A program made the position numbers and the translations under genes. From assembly GCA_017427715.1 (NCBI GenBank), contig JAFRSF010000023.1:1-37614 (forward strand): a stretch of DNA of 37,614 nucleotides, read 5' to 3'. The notes beneath the pieces were generated by a model. It did no database searches and was not told the DNA's origin. It worked only from the letters and a program-made list of their open reading frames with translations. Origin of the DNA: Alphaproteobacteria bacterium (GTDB taxonomy: Bacteria > Pseudomonadota > Alphaproteobacteria > Rs-D84). Shown here piece by piece: positions 1-7,710 of this stretch (its first letter is position 1; the number at the start of each line of letters is the position of its first letter).

Positions 1-1451
1 ACACACAACTAAGGCGTTGCCTAGCATTTTTGTTTTCTGCATTCTCGTTCATATCATCCGCATTTAGCGCTACATTACCAAGTGGGTATACACGATTGGA
101 GTATATTGAAAGTAGTGGAACTCAATATATTGATACGGGGATTTATGCTGATAAAAATACAGAAATAGAATTGGTTGTCAAAACAAACGGTCCCGGACCG
201 CAATATATGTTTGGAATATCAGGAACAAATGCTATGTTGTATCGGGTTAGTCAAGTATATCTTAACAATAATTTATCGTTTAATTTTGGCCCAGATGTTA
301 TAAACAGTTCTGTTGTTGGTTATGATGATTTTCATAAAATAGTGGTTAAAGACCAGTCATTTTATGTTGATGATGAACTGATAGGGAGTTTTGAAACAGT
401 AAATAATTTTACGCAAACGAATACAGCATATTTATTTGATGCACAGGATGCTGCTTGGTCTGATACTGGTTCGAAAATAAAATATCTAAAAATATGGCAA
501 TCAGGAACATTGGTACGTGATTATATACCCACAATAAATCCAAATGGGGTGGTTGGTATGTATGATGTTGTGTCTGGTAATTTTTTTGCAAATGCGGACA
601 CCCGTTATACCCAGTTGGAGTATTTAAAATCAACTGGCACCCAATACATAGAAGATACAAGTTTTCAAACAATTAATACTGGTGCGATTGAAATAAAAAC
701 TAAAGATTTACAAACACATGCTCGATTTGCGGGTTGGGGTAGTGATAATTATCTTTATACAGCAGTTGCACTGGCAACACCAAATGATGTAATTAATTAT
801 TTCCCTTTCAATTATGCTAATAGTTGGGATGATAATAATCCTAATCCTGTTAATATTGTTAACGAAAATAAAATAAGGTTTGAGTTTAAACCAGGATTGC
901 AAAAATTGTATGTGAATGATGTGTTTAATCGTCAGGCCCAAAAAACAGGTACCATTTCATCGTATCCATTCAGAATGTTTAAAGTATCACTTAATACATC
1001 GGTTTTAAATGGTTCAAGTACTATTTATTACTGCAAGGTTTTTAATGGCGTTGAGGCATTGACCAGACATTATATACCTGTTCGTCGTGATTCTGATGGT
1101 TCATTGGGTATGTATGAAACAACAACCCGAGCGTTTTTACAAAATATTGGTACAGGAAATTTTATTGCAGGTTCAGATATGGATACTTTCCTCAATGATT
1201 TTATCGCTGGTCCTGTGTTTGATACATGTACATACACAATGATGTTGGGCACGTCGGTGTGTTTATCAGAAACCAAACCGACAGGTTCATATTTGCCAAT
1301 CAGATATAATAACAATAAATATTATCTAAATCTGTCTGTGGAAAGTGATGAAACAAATCCGAAACCAATAACAAGTGAATCGAATAATGCATTAAGAATA
1401 ATTACAAATACTGCTACATATAATGCCCACGATGCATCCGTATCGGAATAG
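1..1451 (+). CDS. Secreted protein with two LamG/ConA-like modules (5' end outside window)
   Basis: The reading frame is open back to the window edge (first in-frame codon at 3). The residues before the first possible start, a TTG at 30, look like the middle of a signal peptide: two arginines, then a Phe/Ala/Ser-rich hydrophobic stretch ending in SAFSA at about nt 69. The true start is therefore upstream and the gene is 5'-partial. The mature part has two related modules. Each opens with YTxLEYxxSxGTQYI (nt 87 and nt 606) and closes with a YIP...GMY segment (about nt 520-560 and 1070-1110), as in LamG/concanavalin-like domains of secreted gut-bacterial and phage proteins. A third C-terminal part (about nt 1170-1451) holds two Cys and ends in an Asn/Thr-rich tail. 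An export and surface or carbohydrate-binding role is inference. It converges on dnaJ with 14 nt between stops and no clear terminator. Confidence 0.75.
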   Translation, partial: TQLRRCLAFLFSAFSFISSAFSATLPSGYTRLEYIESSGTQYIDTGIYADKNTEIELVVKTNGPGPQYMFGISGTNAMLYRVSQVYLNNNLSFNFGPDVINSSVVGYDDFHKIVVKDQSFYVDDELIGSFETVNNFTQTNTAYLFDAQDAAWSDTGSKIKYLKIWQSGTLVRDYIPTINPNGVVGMYDVVSGNFFANADTRYTQLEYLKSTGTQYIEDTSFQTINTGAIEIKTKDLQTHARFAGWGSDNYLYTAVALATPNDVINYFPFNYANSWDDNNPNPVNIVNENKIRFEFKPGLQKLYVNDVFNRQAQKTGTISSYPFRMFKVSLNTSVLNGSSTIYYCKVFNGVEALTRHYIPVRRDSDGSLGMYETTTRAFLQNIGTGNFIAGSDMDTFLNDFIAGPVFDTCTYTMMLGTSVCLSETKPTGSYLPIRYNNNKYYLNLSVESDETNPKPITSESNNALRIITNTATYNAHDASVSE

Positions 1452-1465
1452 GTGGTAACAGGTTA

Positions 1466-2605
1466 TTAAAACCAACCTTTCTTTTCAGATTTTTTGCCAG
1501 CAAATTCGCTTAACGCTTTTTTCTGTTTTTCGGTCAATTTCTTTGGAATTGTAATTCCAATTTCTATGTATAAATCACCAAAGCCACCACGTCCATTTGG
1601 CATACCATGTGAACGGATTCTTAAACGTTCGCCAACCTGGGTTCCAGATGGTATTTTTACAGATAATTGTTTATCGTCTATGGTTTTGATTTCTATTTCA
1701 TCTCCCATTGCCAATGTTACAAAATCTAAATCTAAACGCATTAATAAATCATCACCAAAACGTTCAAATGTTTTGTTTGGTTTAATTCTTATATCTAGGT
1801 AAAAGTCACCAGCACGACCACCATTTGGACCCGCTTCGCCCATGCCAGCTAATCTTAAACGTGCACCGTCTTGAACCCCAGCAGGTATTTTTACATCCAA
1901 TGTGCGCTGTTTGTTTACTGTGCCGGTACCACCACATTCAGAACATTTTTTAGATATTTTACGTCCCAATCCGTTACAATCTGGACATGGGGTTTCCATT
2001 GCAAAAAATCCCTGACGTGTGTGAACATATCCAGAACCACCACATGTAGAACAGGTCGGAGCAGGTTTGCCATCTGCTGTTCCGTTGCCGTTACACTTAT
2101 CGCATTTTACTGCGCTGGAAAATTTGATTGTGTGTGTTGTGCCAAAAAAAGCATCTTTTAAATCAATCACAACTTCGTCTAATAAATCACGTCCGGTCTG
2201 TTGTTGTTGACGTCCGTTACGTCCCGATTCGCCAAATCCGCCGCCAAATCCAAAACCACGCATTGCTTCGCGTAAAATATCTTCCATACCACCCATGCCT
2301 TCGCCACCCATATTAAAGTGGAAAGCACCGTTACCAAACGGATTACCACCAAAGCCAGCGCCAGCGCTGGCACCATTACCGCCTGCAAATGCAGCGTCAC
2401 CGAAACGGTCATATGCCGCACGTTTTTGTGGGTCTTTTAAAATATCAAAAGCATTATTGACTTCTTTAAACTTTTCTTCGGCGGTTTTGTCGCCTGGGTT
2501 TTTATCCGGGTGATATTTCATGACCAGTTTATGATATGCTTTCTTTATATCAGCATCACTAGCATCTTTTGCAATACCCAATATTTCATACGGATTTTTG
2601 TTCAT
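1466..2605 (-). CDS. dnaJ: Chaperone protein DnaJ (Hsp40)
   Basis: This is the co-chaperone that stimulates DnaK ATPase and delivers unfolded clients in the cytoplasm. All type I DnaJ domains are visible in 379 residues. The J-domain spans residues 1-70 with HPD at 32-34. A Gly/Phe-rich linker follows at about 74-130. The zinc-binding domain at 168-228 has four CxxCxGxG repeats (CDKCNGNG, CSTCGGSG, CPDCNGLG, CSECGGTG). C-terminal substrate-binding domains follow from about 230. Length matches the family (about 375). The start is supported by an AGGTAC sequence about 7 nt upstream. The usual partner dnaK is not next to it; the gene stands alone, divergent from parE. I see no convincing RpoH-type heat-shock promoter in the 2606-2720 spacer. 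Confidence 0.97.
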   Translation of the reverse strand: MNKNPYEILGIAKDASDADIKKAYHKLVMKYHPDKNPGDKTAEEKFKEVNNAFDILKDPQKRAAYDRFGDAAFAGGNGASAGAGFGGNPFGNGAFHFNMGGEGMGGMEDILREAMRGFGFGGGFGESGRNGRQQQQTGRDLLDEVVIDLKDAFFGTTHTIKFSSAVKCDKCNGNGTADGKPAPTCSTCGGSGYVHTRQGFFAMETPCPDCNGLGRKISKKCSECGGTGTVNKQRTLDVKIPAGVQDGARLRLAGMGEAGPNGGRAGDFYLDIRIKPNKTFERFGDDLLMRLDLDFVTLAMGDEIEIKTIDDKQLSVKIPSGTQVGERLRIRSHGMPNGRGGFGDLYIEIGITIPKKLTEKQKKALSEFAGKKSEKKGWF

Positions 2606-2720
2606 TTTTGTACCTGTTTAAATCTTGTGTATAAGATATATAAGTCAATTATAGTAAAAATCAAGTAGATAAAAACACTATTTTTTTTGCCGATTATAGT
2701 GTAAATAAAAATACTTTTGC

Positions 2721-2749
2721 TTGCACAAAACTGTAAAATGTTCTAATAA
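2721..2749 (+). promoter_or_regulatory. Predicted sigma-70 promoter of parE
   Basis: TTGCAC at 2721-2726 and TAATAA at 2744-2749 are separated by 17 nt. Transcription would begin near 2756, downstream of the ATG at 2754. This favours the ATG at 2775 as the real parE start. Confidence 0.5.
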
Positions 2750-2774
2750 TGTTATGACAAAAACGGGAAAAATA

Positions 2775-4739
2775 ATGAACAAATATGATGCGTCTGATAT
2801 CCAAGTACTAGAAGGATTAGAACCTGTACGGTTGCGTCCGGGTATGTACATTGGTGGAACTGATGAAAAAGCGTGGCACCATTTGCCTGTAGAAATCATG
2901 GATAATTCCATTGATGAAGCAGTGGCTGGATTTGCAAAAAAAATAATTGTTAATTTAATCGATTCCAAGACGATTGAAATTACAGATGACGGACGTGGGA
3001 TACCTGTGGATGAACACCCAAAATATCCTGGAAAATCCGCATTGGAAGTTATTTTGACAACGTTGCATTCGGGCGGTAAGTTTAACAATAATGTTTATAA
3101 AACCAGTGGTGGTTTGCATGGTGTGGGCAGCGCGGTTGTTAATGCTTTGTCATCCGAAATGATTGTGACCATTTACAGGGATGGTTATGAATGGCATCAG
3201 ACGTTTTCACGTGGAAAAACGACTTCGCCAATTCAACGTGGTAATGAAACAAAATCACATGGAACAAAAATCAGATTTACTTTGGATGATGAAATATTTG
3301 GGGAAAATGCTGTATTTAAACCGGTCAAGATTTATCGTATGGCACGTGCAAAATCTTTCTTGTCGCGTGGGGTTAAAATAGAATGGCATTGTAATCCTGC
3401 TTTGTTGACAGAAGATATGAATATTCCTGCTGACCAGGTTTTATATTATCCAAACGGTGTGGCAGATTTTGTTGCAGAAAAAACAGATTCTAAACCACGT
3501 GTTTTACCAAAAATATTCAGTGGTTCCGTAGATTTTCCTGATGACAGTGGTCGTGTAGAATGGGCTTTGACTGTGTTGACAGATGAAAATGGTGCTGCGT
3601 CTGATGATGGATTTTTTGCATCGTATTGTAATACGATTGCAACGATTGATGGTGGTACACACGAAGCAGGATTTAAAGCGGCTATTACCAAAGGATTAAA
3701 GGCATATGGTGAAAAAGTAAATAATAAATCTGCTGCGACTATTATTAGTGAAGATGTGTTCGATTCGGTTGCTGCGATTGTTTCTGTATTTTATAAAACA
3801 CCACAGTTTTTGGGACAGACAAAAGAGAAATTATCTAATCCAGAAATTGCAAGGTATACAGAAAATGCGTTGCGTGATCCGTGGGAAATGTTTTTGGCAT
3901 CTGATCCGAAAACAGCAAATGCATTACTGGATTTTGTTGTAAATCTGGCTAATGCGCGTATTAAAACGAAACAAGTCAAAGAAATTGCACGTAAGACACC
4001 GACAAAAAGAATTCGTATGCCGGCAAAATTGGCTGATTGTTCCAAGCATGGTGTAGAAGGAACAGAGTTGTTCATTGTTGAGGGCGAATCTGCTGGTGGA
4101 ACAGCAAAGCAGGCGCGCGACAGGGCGACCCAGGCAATTATGCCGTTGCGTGGTAAAGTATTAAATGTATTGTCTAATTCTGATGAAAGATTCAGTGCAA
4201 ATAAAGAATTAAATGATTTAATAGATATTATTGGTGCTGGAACTGCCAAAGATTGGGATGATTCAAAATTAAGATACGAAAAAATTATTATTATGACCGA
4301 TGCGGATGTGGACGGCAGCCATATCGCATCACTGTTGATGGCGTTCTTTTATCAATATATGCCACAGTTGATTTATGGTGGACATTTGTATTTGTCGTGT
4401 CCACCTTTGTATAAATTGACTTGCGGAACAGAATCGATTTATGTAGATACTGATGAAGAATTGGAAGAATTGAAAAACGGTAAATATAAAAATAAACGTA
4501 TTGAAATATCGCGATTCAAAGGGCTTGGTGAAATGATGCCAAATCAATTAAAAGAAACAACTATGTCACCAAAAACACGTCGTTTAATTCGTGTTGATTT
4601 ACCCCCAAAAACCGAAGATGGTTTGGAAGATACGGAAAAAACAAAAACTTTGGTTTATGATTTGATGGGTAAAAAACCAGAGTTTAGATTCAAGTTTATT
4701 ACCGAACACGCACAGTTTGTTAAAGATTTGTTTGTGTAA
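2775..4739 (+). CDS. parE: DNA topoisomerase IV subunit B (ParE)
   Basis: This is the ATPase subunit of topoisomerase IV, which decatenates chromosomes with ParC. From the ATG at 2775 it is 654 residues, the size of alphaproteobacterial ParE and shorter than GyrB (about 800). The N-terminal GHKL ATPase shows the GLEPVRLRPGMYIGG opening, the Asn-bearing EIMDNSIDEA motif, DGRGIPV, and the SGGLHGVGSAVVNALS ATP lid. The C-terminal TOPRIM domain has VEGESAGG, MTDADVDGSHI and the RFKGLGEM motif. The protein ends with FVKDLF, as ParE does. Frame-compatible starts at 2721 (TTG) and 2754 (ATG) lie on or before the predicted promoter and lack homologous sequence. parC is not in the window. Confidence 0.95.
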   Translation: MNKYDASDIQVLEGLEPVRLRPGMYIGGTDEKAWHHLPVEIMDNSIDEAVAGFAKKIIVNLIDSKTIEITDDGRGIPVDEHPKYPGKSALEVILTTLHSGGKFNNNVYKTSGGLHGVGSAVVNALSSEMIVTIYRDGYEWHQTFSRGKTTSPIQRGNETKSHGTKIRFTLDDEIFGENAVFKPVKIYRMARAKSFLSRGVKIEWHCNPALLTEDMNIPADQVLYYPNGVADFVAEKTDSKPRVLPKIFSGSVDFPDDSGRVEWALTVLTDENGAASDDGFFASYCNTIATIDGGTHEAGFKAAITKGLKAYGEKVNNKSAATIISEDVFDSVAAIVSVFYKTPQFLGQTKEKLSNPEIARYTENALRDPWEMFLASDPKTANALLDFVVNLANARIKTKQVKEIARKTPTKRIRMPAKLADCSKHGVEGTELFIVEGESAGGTAKQARDRATQAIMPLRGKVLNVLSNSDERFSANKELNDLIDIIGAGTAKDWDDSKLRYEKIIIMTDADVDGSHIASLLMAFFYQYMPQLIYGGHLYLSCPPLYKLTCGTESIYVDTDEELEELKNGKYKNKRIEISRFKGLGEMMPNQLKETTMSPKTRRLIRVDLPPKTEDGLEDTEKTKTLVYDLMGKKPEFRFKFITEHAQFVKDLFV

Positions 4740-4760
4740 TAAGATTTTATGAACGAAAGA

Positions 4761-4787
4761 AAATCCGCTACATAGCGGATTTTTTTT
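4761..4787. terminator. Bidirectional intrinsic terminator, parE / 63-aa gene
   Basis: The hairpin has 8-bp arms, AATCCGCT (4762-4769) and AGCGGATT (4774-4781), around a 4-nt loop. A T run follows on the + strand to 4787, and T-rich sequence lies beyond the opposite arm on the - strand. It sits between convergent parE and the 63-codon gene. It is nearly identical to the hairpin at 5102-5127. Confidence 0.85.
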
Positions 4788-4812
4788 AATTATTATTGCG
4801 GTTATTTTGTTT

Positions 4813-5004
4813 TTAAATATAATGTCCGTCATTCCAATTATCATGCCACATCAAGGACAATTTATTTTTCTCTTTCATGATTTCTTCAAGAGCCTTTTCG
4901 CCATTAGTAGAAGTTTCGGTTGTTTGGTATTCTTTTGGCTTGCTTTGGACTGCGCTATTTAGTTTGTATTGATACTGTAATTTATACTGTGACTGTAGTT
5001 GCAT
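4813..5004 (-). CDS. Small orphan protein, 63 aa, unknown
   Basis: I do not recognise this protein. Three things support it as a real gene. A well-placed AAGGAT ribosome-binding site lies 8 nt before the ATG. A TATAAT-like -10 element lies on the - strand at 5054-5059, with a short palindrome between it and the start. A hairpin terminator follows directly after the stop. The N-terminus is Gln/Tyr/Lys-rich with a repeated QYKL motif. The middle is acidic and Lys-rich and predicted helical (EKALEEIMKEKNKL). The tail is Trp/His-rich (MWHDNWNDGHYI). There is no signal peptide or membrane segment, so it is likely a soluble cytoplasmic protein. Confidence 0.5.
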   Translation of the reverse strand: MQLQSQYKLQYQYKLNSAVQSKPKEYQTTETSTNGEKALEEIMKEKNKLSLMWHDNWNDGHYI

Positions 5005-5023
5005 TTTGTTATCCTTTTCGGTT

Positions 5024-5036
5024 GTGCAAGTTGCAC
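5024..5036. promoter_or_regulatory. 13-bp palindrome in leader of the 63-aa gene
   Basis: GTGCAAGTTGCAC has perfect 5-bp arms around a 3-nt centre. It lies between the TATAAT-like -10 (5054-5059, - strand) and the ribosome-binding site of the 63-codon gene. It could be an operator or a small leader hairpin. Function is unknown. Confidence 0.3.
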
Positions 5037-5101
5037 TTGGTTGTTCTGATTTTATTATAGGCTAAAATAAATATCAAGTTTTTTTGGGTATAAACAACAA
5101 A

Positions 5102-5127
5102 AAATCCGCTATGTAGCGGATTTTTTA
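5102..5127 (-). terminator. Intrinsic terminator of uvrC-pgsA
   Basis: AATCCGCT (5103-5110) and AGCGGATT (5115-5122) form an 8-bp stem with a 4-nt loop. On the - strand, downstream of pgsA, the stem is followed by six T. About 20 nt on the pgsA side, including its stop codon, are also shared with the terminator copy at 4761-4808. Confidence 0.85.
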
Positions 5128-5140
5128 ATTATTATTGCGG

Positions 5141-5740
5141 TTATTTTATTTTCTTTAATTTTTGTGCAAATGTAAATGTATATTGTGTCGCACTCCATAA
5201 AGACGCAACCAACGCAAACCATAAACAGAACACAAATACATCTGGTAAATTGCTAATTAAATAAAATACTAACCTGCTGTTTGTTGTTGGTGTAATAGAT
5301 GTAAATATTGCAAAAAACAGTAAAAATACAGTTGAAGCAATCATTTGAACAGTTGTTTTTATTTTACCTATGGAAAAACGTGCCTTTGGTACAGGCATTT
5401 CGATTTTTTGGGTTCCCAAAAATTCACGTAAACCACTGATGTATAATTCACGTGCAATCATCAATATCACAGGAATTACAACCGCCCATGTTGGTGCCAT
5501 CAAAGCCATCATAATAAATGTGTTGCATACCAGTAATTTGTCACCGATGTGATCTAATACGCCACCCAGTTTAGAACAACATTTATATTTACGTGCCAGA
5601 AATCCATCAAACCAATCAGATATTGCGCCCAGTAAATATAAAACAAAAGCTAACCAGTACATTTTCAACATAATTGTCGGAATAATTAAAAATGCAACAG
5701 CAATGCGGAATGCTGATAAAAAATTAACAAACGTTTTCAT
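5141..5740 (-). CDS. pgsA: CDP-diacylglycerol-glycerol-3-phosphate 3-phosphatidyltransferase
   Basis: This inner-membrane enzyme makes phosphatidylglycerol phosphate from CDP-diacylglycerol and glycerol-3-phosphate, the committed step to phosphatidylglycerol and cardiolipin. The 199-residue protein has several membrane helices. It carries the full CDP-alcohol phosphotransferase signature DxxDGxxAR(x8)GxxxDxxxD: it begins DWFDGFLAR and ends GGVLDHIGD, with all four Asp present. An AAAGGAG ribosome-binding site precedes the ATG. It lies 27 nt after uvrC on the same strand, a pairing widespread in proteobacteria, and ends in a hairpin terminator. The specific assignment to PgsA over other CDP-alcohol transferases rests on size and on the uvrC neighbour. 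Confidence 0.9.
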   Translation of the reverse strand: MKTFVNFLSAFRIAVAFLIIPTIMLKMYWLAFVLYLLGAISDWFDGFLARKYKCCSKLGGVLDHIGDKLLVCNTFIMMALMAPTWAVVIPVILMIARELYISGLREFLGTQKIEMPVPKARFSIGKIKTTVQMIASTVFLLFFAIFTSITPTTNSRLVFYLISNLPDVFVFCLWFALVASLWSATQYTFTFAQKLKKIK

Positions 5741-5767
5741 GTGTTTTCTCCTTTGATAATATTGACA

Positions 5768-7195
5768 TTATAACATTTCTGAATGAAAATGGGCATAGAT
5801 TTTTTTTGCGGCAGATTTTCCAAGTTCTGGAACTCGTAATAAAGATTTTAAATCTGCATCCATAATTGCATGTACAGAACCAAAATGTTGTAATAATTGT
5901 TTTTTTCTGACTGGACCAATGCCGTCTATTTCATCAAGACACGAAGCGGTCAATTGTTTCGCACGTACAGAGCGATGATATGTTATAACAAATCTGTGTG
6001 CTTCATCACGTACTGTACGTAAAAACAAAAACAAAGGTGAATCTTTTGGTAAAGTTCTGTTTTCAGAACCGTCTATCATAATGAAATGTTCGTCTCCGTC
6101 ACGCACTTCGCCTTTGGTTACACCCAACACAGGTATTTTACCGTTTGCAACTTTGTTTGCAATATGCCATTGGGCAGGTCCACCATCAACAATTATCAAA
6201 TCAAGTTTGGGACCATCTTTGATAGCACGTGTGACGAATTCTTCCATCATTGCTATATCGTTTCCTGCACGTTTCATGTCGCGTAATTTAAAGTGTCTGT
6301 ATGCAGATTTTATAAAACCATCATGCCCAAAAGCAATCATTGCACCAACTGGATTTTTACCAAACAGATGTGAATTATCAAACACACCGACACAGTTTAA
6401 TTTAAGCCCCAACCAATTTTCCAATTCTGTGACATTTTTATCCCATTGTATATTTGATGTATACGACTGATTTTGTCGTATACCGCAATTTGTTGTCGTT
6501 GTTAATGCTGTAATTTTATCACGTATAATTGCGGCATTTTCATAGTCCTGTTTATCAGATAAATCTTTCATTAATTTTGTTAAATCCGCAATTATTGGTT
6601 CGCTGTCCCCAGTTAATATCTTGCGTGCTAATTGAACATTTTTATCATAATTTGTTTGTTGAATACAACATGGTGCGCTGCAACGTCCAATTTGATGTAA
6701 TAAGCAGGGACGTGAACGGTTTTTCATAAATGTGTCAGTGCAAGTTCTTAATTGACATACGCGTTGAATAGTTTTTATTGTGTCGTTCAGTGCGTATACG
6801 GATGGATATGGGCCGTATACGTCTTTGCGTTGAGAAATTTTTCCACGAAATTTCAACAAGCGTGGAAATTCATGTTTTGTCAAAGCTAACATAGGATACA
6901 TTTTCCCATCAGTCAGCATAATGTTGTATTTTGGTTTTAATGTTTTAATTAGATTTTGTTCTAAAATTAATGCATCCGATTCGGTTCTGGTTATTTCCCA
7001 TTCTATACGCCGAACCAATGTTCGCATAATTTGTTTGTGTATTTCCAATTTAGAAACGTCAACGTATTGGCGCAAACGATGTAAAATATTTTTTGCTTTG
7101 CCGACATACAAAAGATTATCATCCCCGTCATACATTTTATATATGCCAGGTGCTAAAGGAGCGTTTTCAATTAAATCTCTGAATTGAATCTTCAT
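5768..7195 (-). CDS. uvrC: Excinuclease ABC subunit C, compact form
   Basis: This is the dual-incision nuclease of nucleotide excision repair, acting with UvrA and UvrB. The start chosen is the ATG at 7195 (475 aa), because homology begins there with a GIY-YIG domain (GIY 17-19, YVG 30-32). An upstream ATG at 7270 would add 25 unrelated residues overlapping the divergent pilin gene. Four Cys at 152, 164, 172 and 176 match the spacing of the UvrC iron-sulfur site. A UVR (UvrB-binding) segment lies at about 200-235. The RNase H-like nuclease keeps the expected acidic and His residues (D273, D313, D337, H407). Helix-hairpin-helix motifs lie at about 424-475. The oddity is length: typical UvrC is about 600 residues, and here only about 38 residues separate the UVR segment from the first nuclease Asp, against roughly 160 in E. 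coli. Confidence 0.93.
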   Translation of the reverse strand: MKIQFRDLIENAPLAPGIYKMYDGDDNLLYVGKAKNILHRLRQYVDVSKLEIHKQIMRTLVRRIEWEITRTESDALILEQNLIKTLKPKYNIMLTDGKMYPMLALTKHEFPRLLKFRGKISQRKDVYGPYPSVYALNDTIKTIQRVCQLRTCTDTFMKNRSRPCLLHQIGRCSAPCCIQQTNYDKNVQLARKILTGDSEPIIADLTKLMKDLSDKQDYENAAIIRDKITALTTTTNCGIRQNQSYTSNIQWDKNVTELENWLGLKLNCVGVFDNSHLFGKNPVGAMIAFGHDGFIKSAYRHFKLRDMKRAGNDIAMMEEFVTRAIKDGPKLDLIIVDGGPAQWHIANKVANGKIPVLGVTKGEVRDGDEHFIMIDGSENRTLPKDSPLFLFLRTVRDEAHRFVITYHRSVRAKQLTASCLDEIDGIGPVRKKQLLQHFGSVHAIMDADLKSLLRVPELGKSAAKKIYAHFHSEML

Positions 7196-7245
7196 AATAA
7201 ATATGATATTATATAATTGAAAAAAAGCAAATAAAGAGGTACAGC

Positions 7246-7707
7246 ATGAAACAAGAATCTGGGCGTTCAATGATTGAAATGATAGGTGTATTGGCTATTA
7301 TGGCCATTATAACTGCGGCTGCCTTTGCACTTATTTCCACGGCTTTTCATACGCAAAAACGTGGTCGTGTTACCGATGATGTTGCAAACATAGTGTCTGG
7401 TGTACGCAGTTTATTGGGCGAATATGATGATTTTTCTAATATAGATAATACAACTATTTTTGGTGCAATAGGGGTCAGCAATAAAAACCCATATGGTGGT
7501 GTTTATGAATTGGCTGTGAACCCTGCTAATACCAGACAATTCGTAGTTAGTATCACTGGGTTATCCAAAAGCGAGTGTGACGGTTTGGTTACCAAAGCAT
7601 GGACAGATTCTGCGGGCTATATTGAATCTGGTCACAAAGAAGGTGGCGCAAATGGTAGTTGCAAAGAAGGTGAAAAAAATACTGTATCTATCATTTATGG
7701 CGAATAA
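7246..7707 (+). CDS. Type IV pilin-like (PilS-type) protein
   Basis: The protein is 153 residues with a short leader (MKQESG), then a class III prepilin cleavage context: Gly before RSMIEM, with Glu at mature position 5, followed by a hydrophobic helix. The C-terminal half holds two Cys (KSECDGL and NGSCKEG) in the positions of a pilin D-region disulfide. The end (TVSIIYGE) resembles PilS-type type IVb pilins. It would be processed by a prepilin peptidase and sit in the inner membrane or a pilus or pseudopilus. No peptidase, assembly ATPase or secretin is in the window. An AGAGG ribosome-binding site precedes the ATG. Its stop lies 3 nt before the pseudouridine synthase start, so the two are probably cotranscribed. 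Confidence 0.75.
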   Translation: MKQESGRSMIEMIGVLAIMAIITAAAFALISTAFHTQKRGRVTDDVANIVSGVRSLLGEYDDFSNIDNTTIFGAIGVSNKNPYGGVYELAVNPANTRQFVVSITGLSKSECDGLVTKAWTDSAGYIESGHKEGGANGSCKEGEKNTVSIIYGE

Positions 7708-7710
7708 TTT

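Noticed and set aside
30-1451. TTG at 30 as the start of the LamG-like protein
   Set aside because: The frame is open to the window edge and upstream codons read as part of a signal peptide, so the start lies outside the window.
2721-2774. N-terminal extension of ParE
   Set aside because: Homology begins at 2775 and the upstream codons overlap a predicted promoter.
2775-4739. GyrB identity
   Set aside because: The length (654) and C-terminus fit ParE; GyrB is about 800 residues.
4761-5147. Terminal inverted repeats of an insertion element
   Set aside because: The copies are direct, not inverted, each is a working terminator, and no transposase is present.
7196-7270. 25-residue N-terminal extension of UvrC
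   Set aside because: No homology, and it overlaps the start of the divergent pilin gene.
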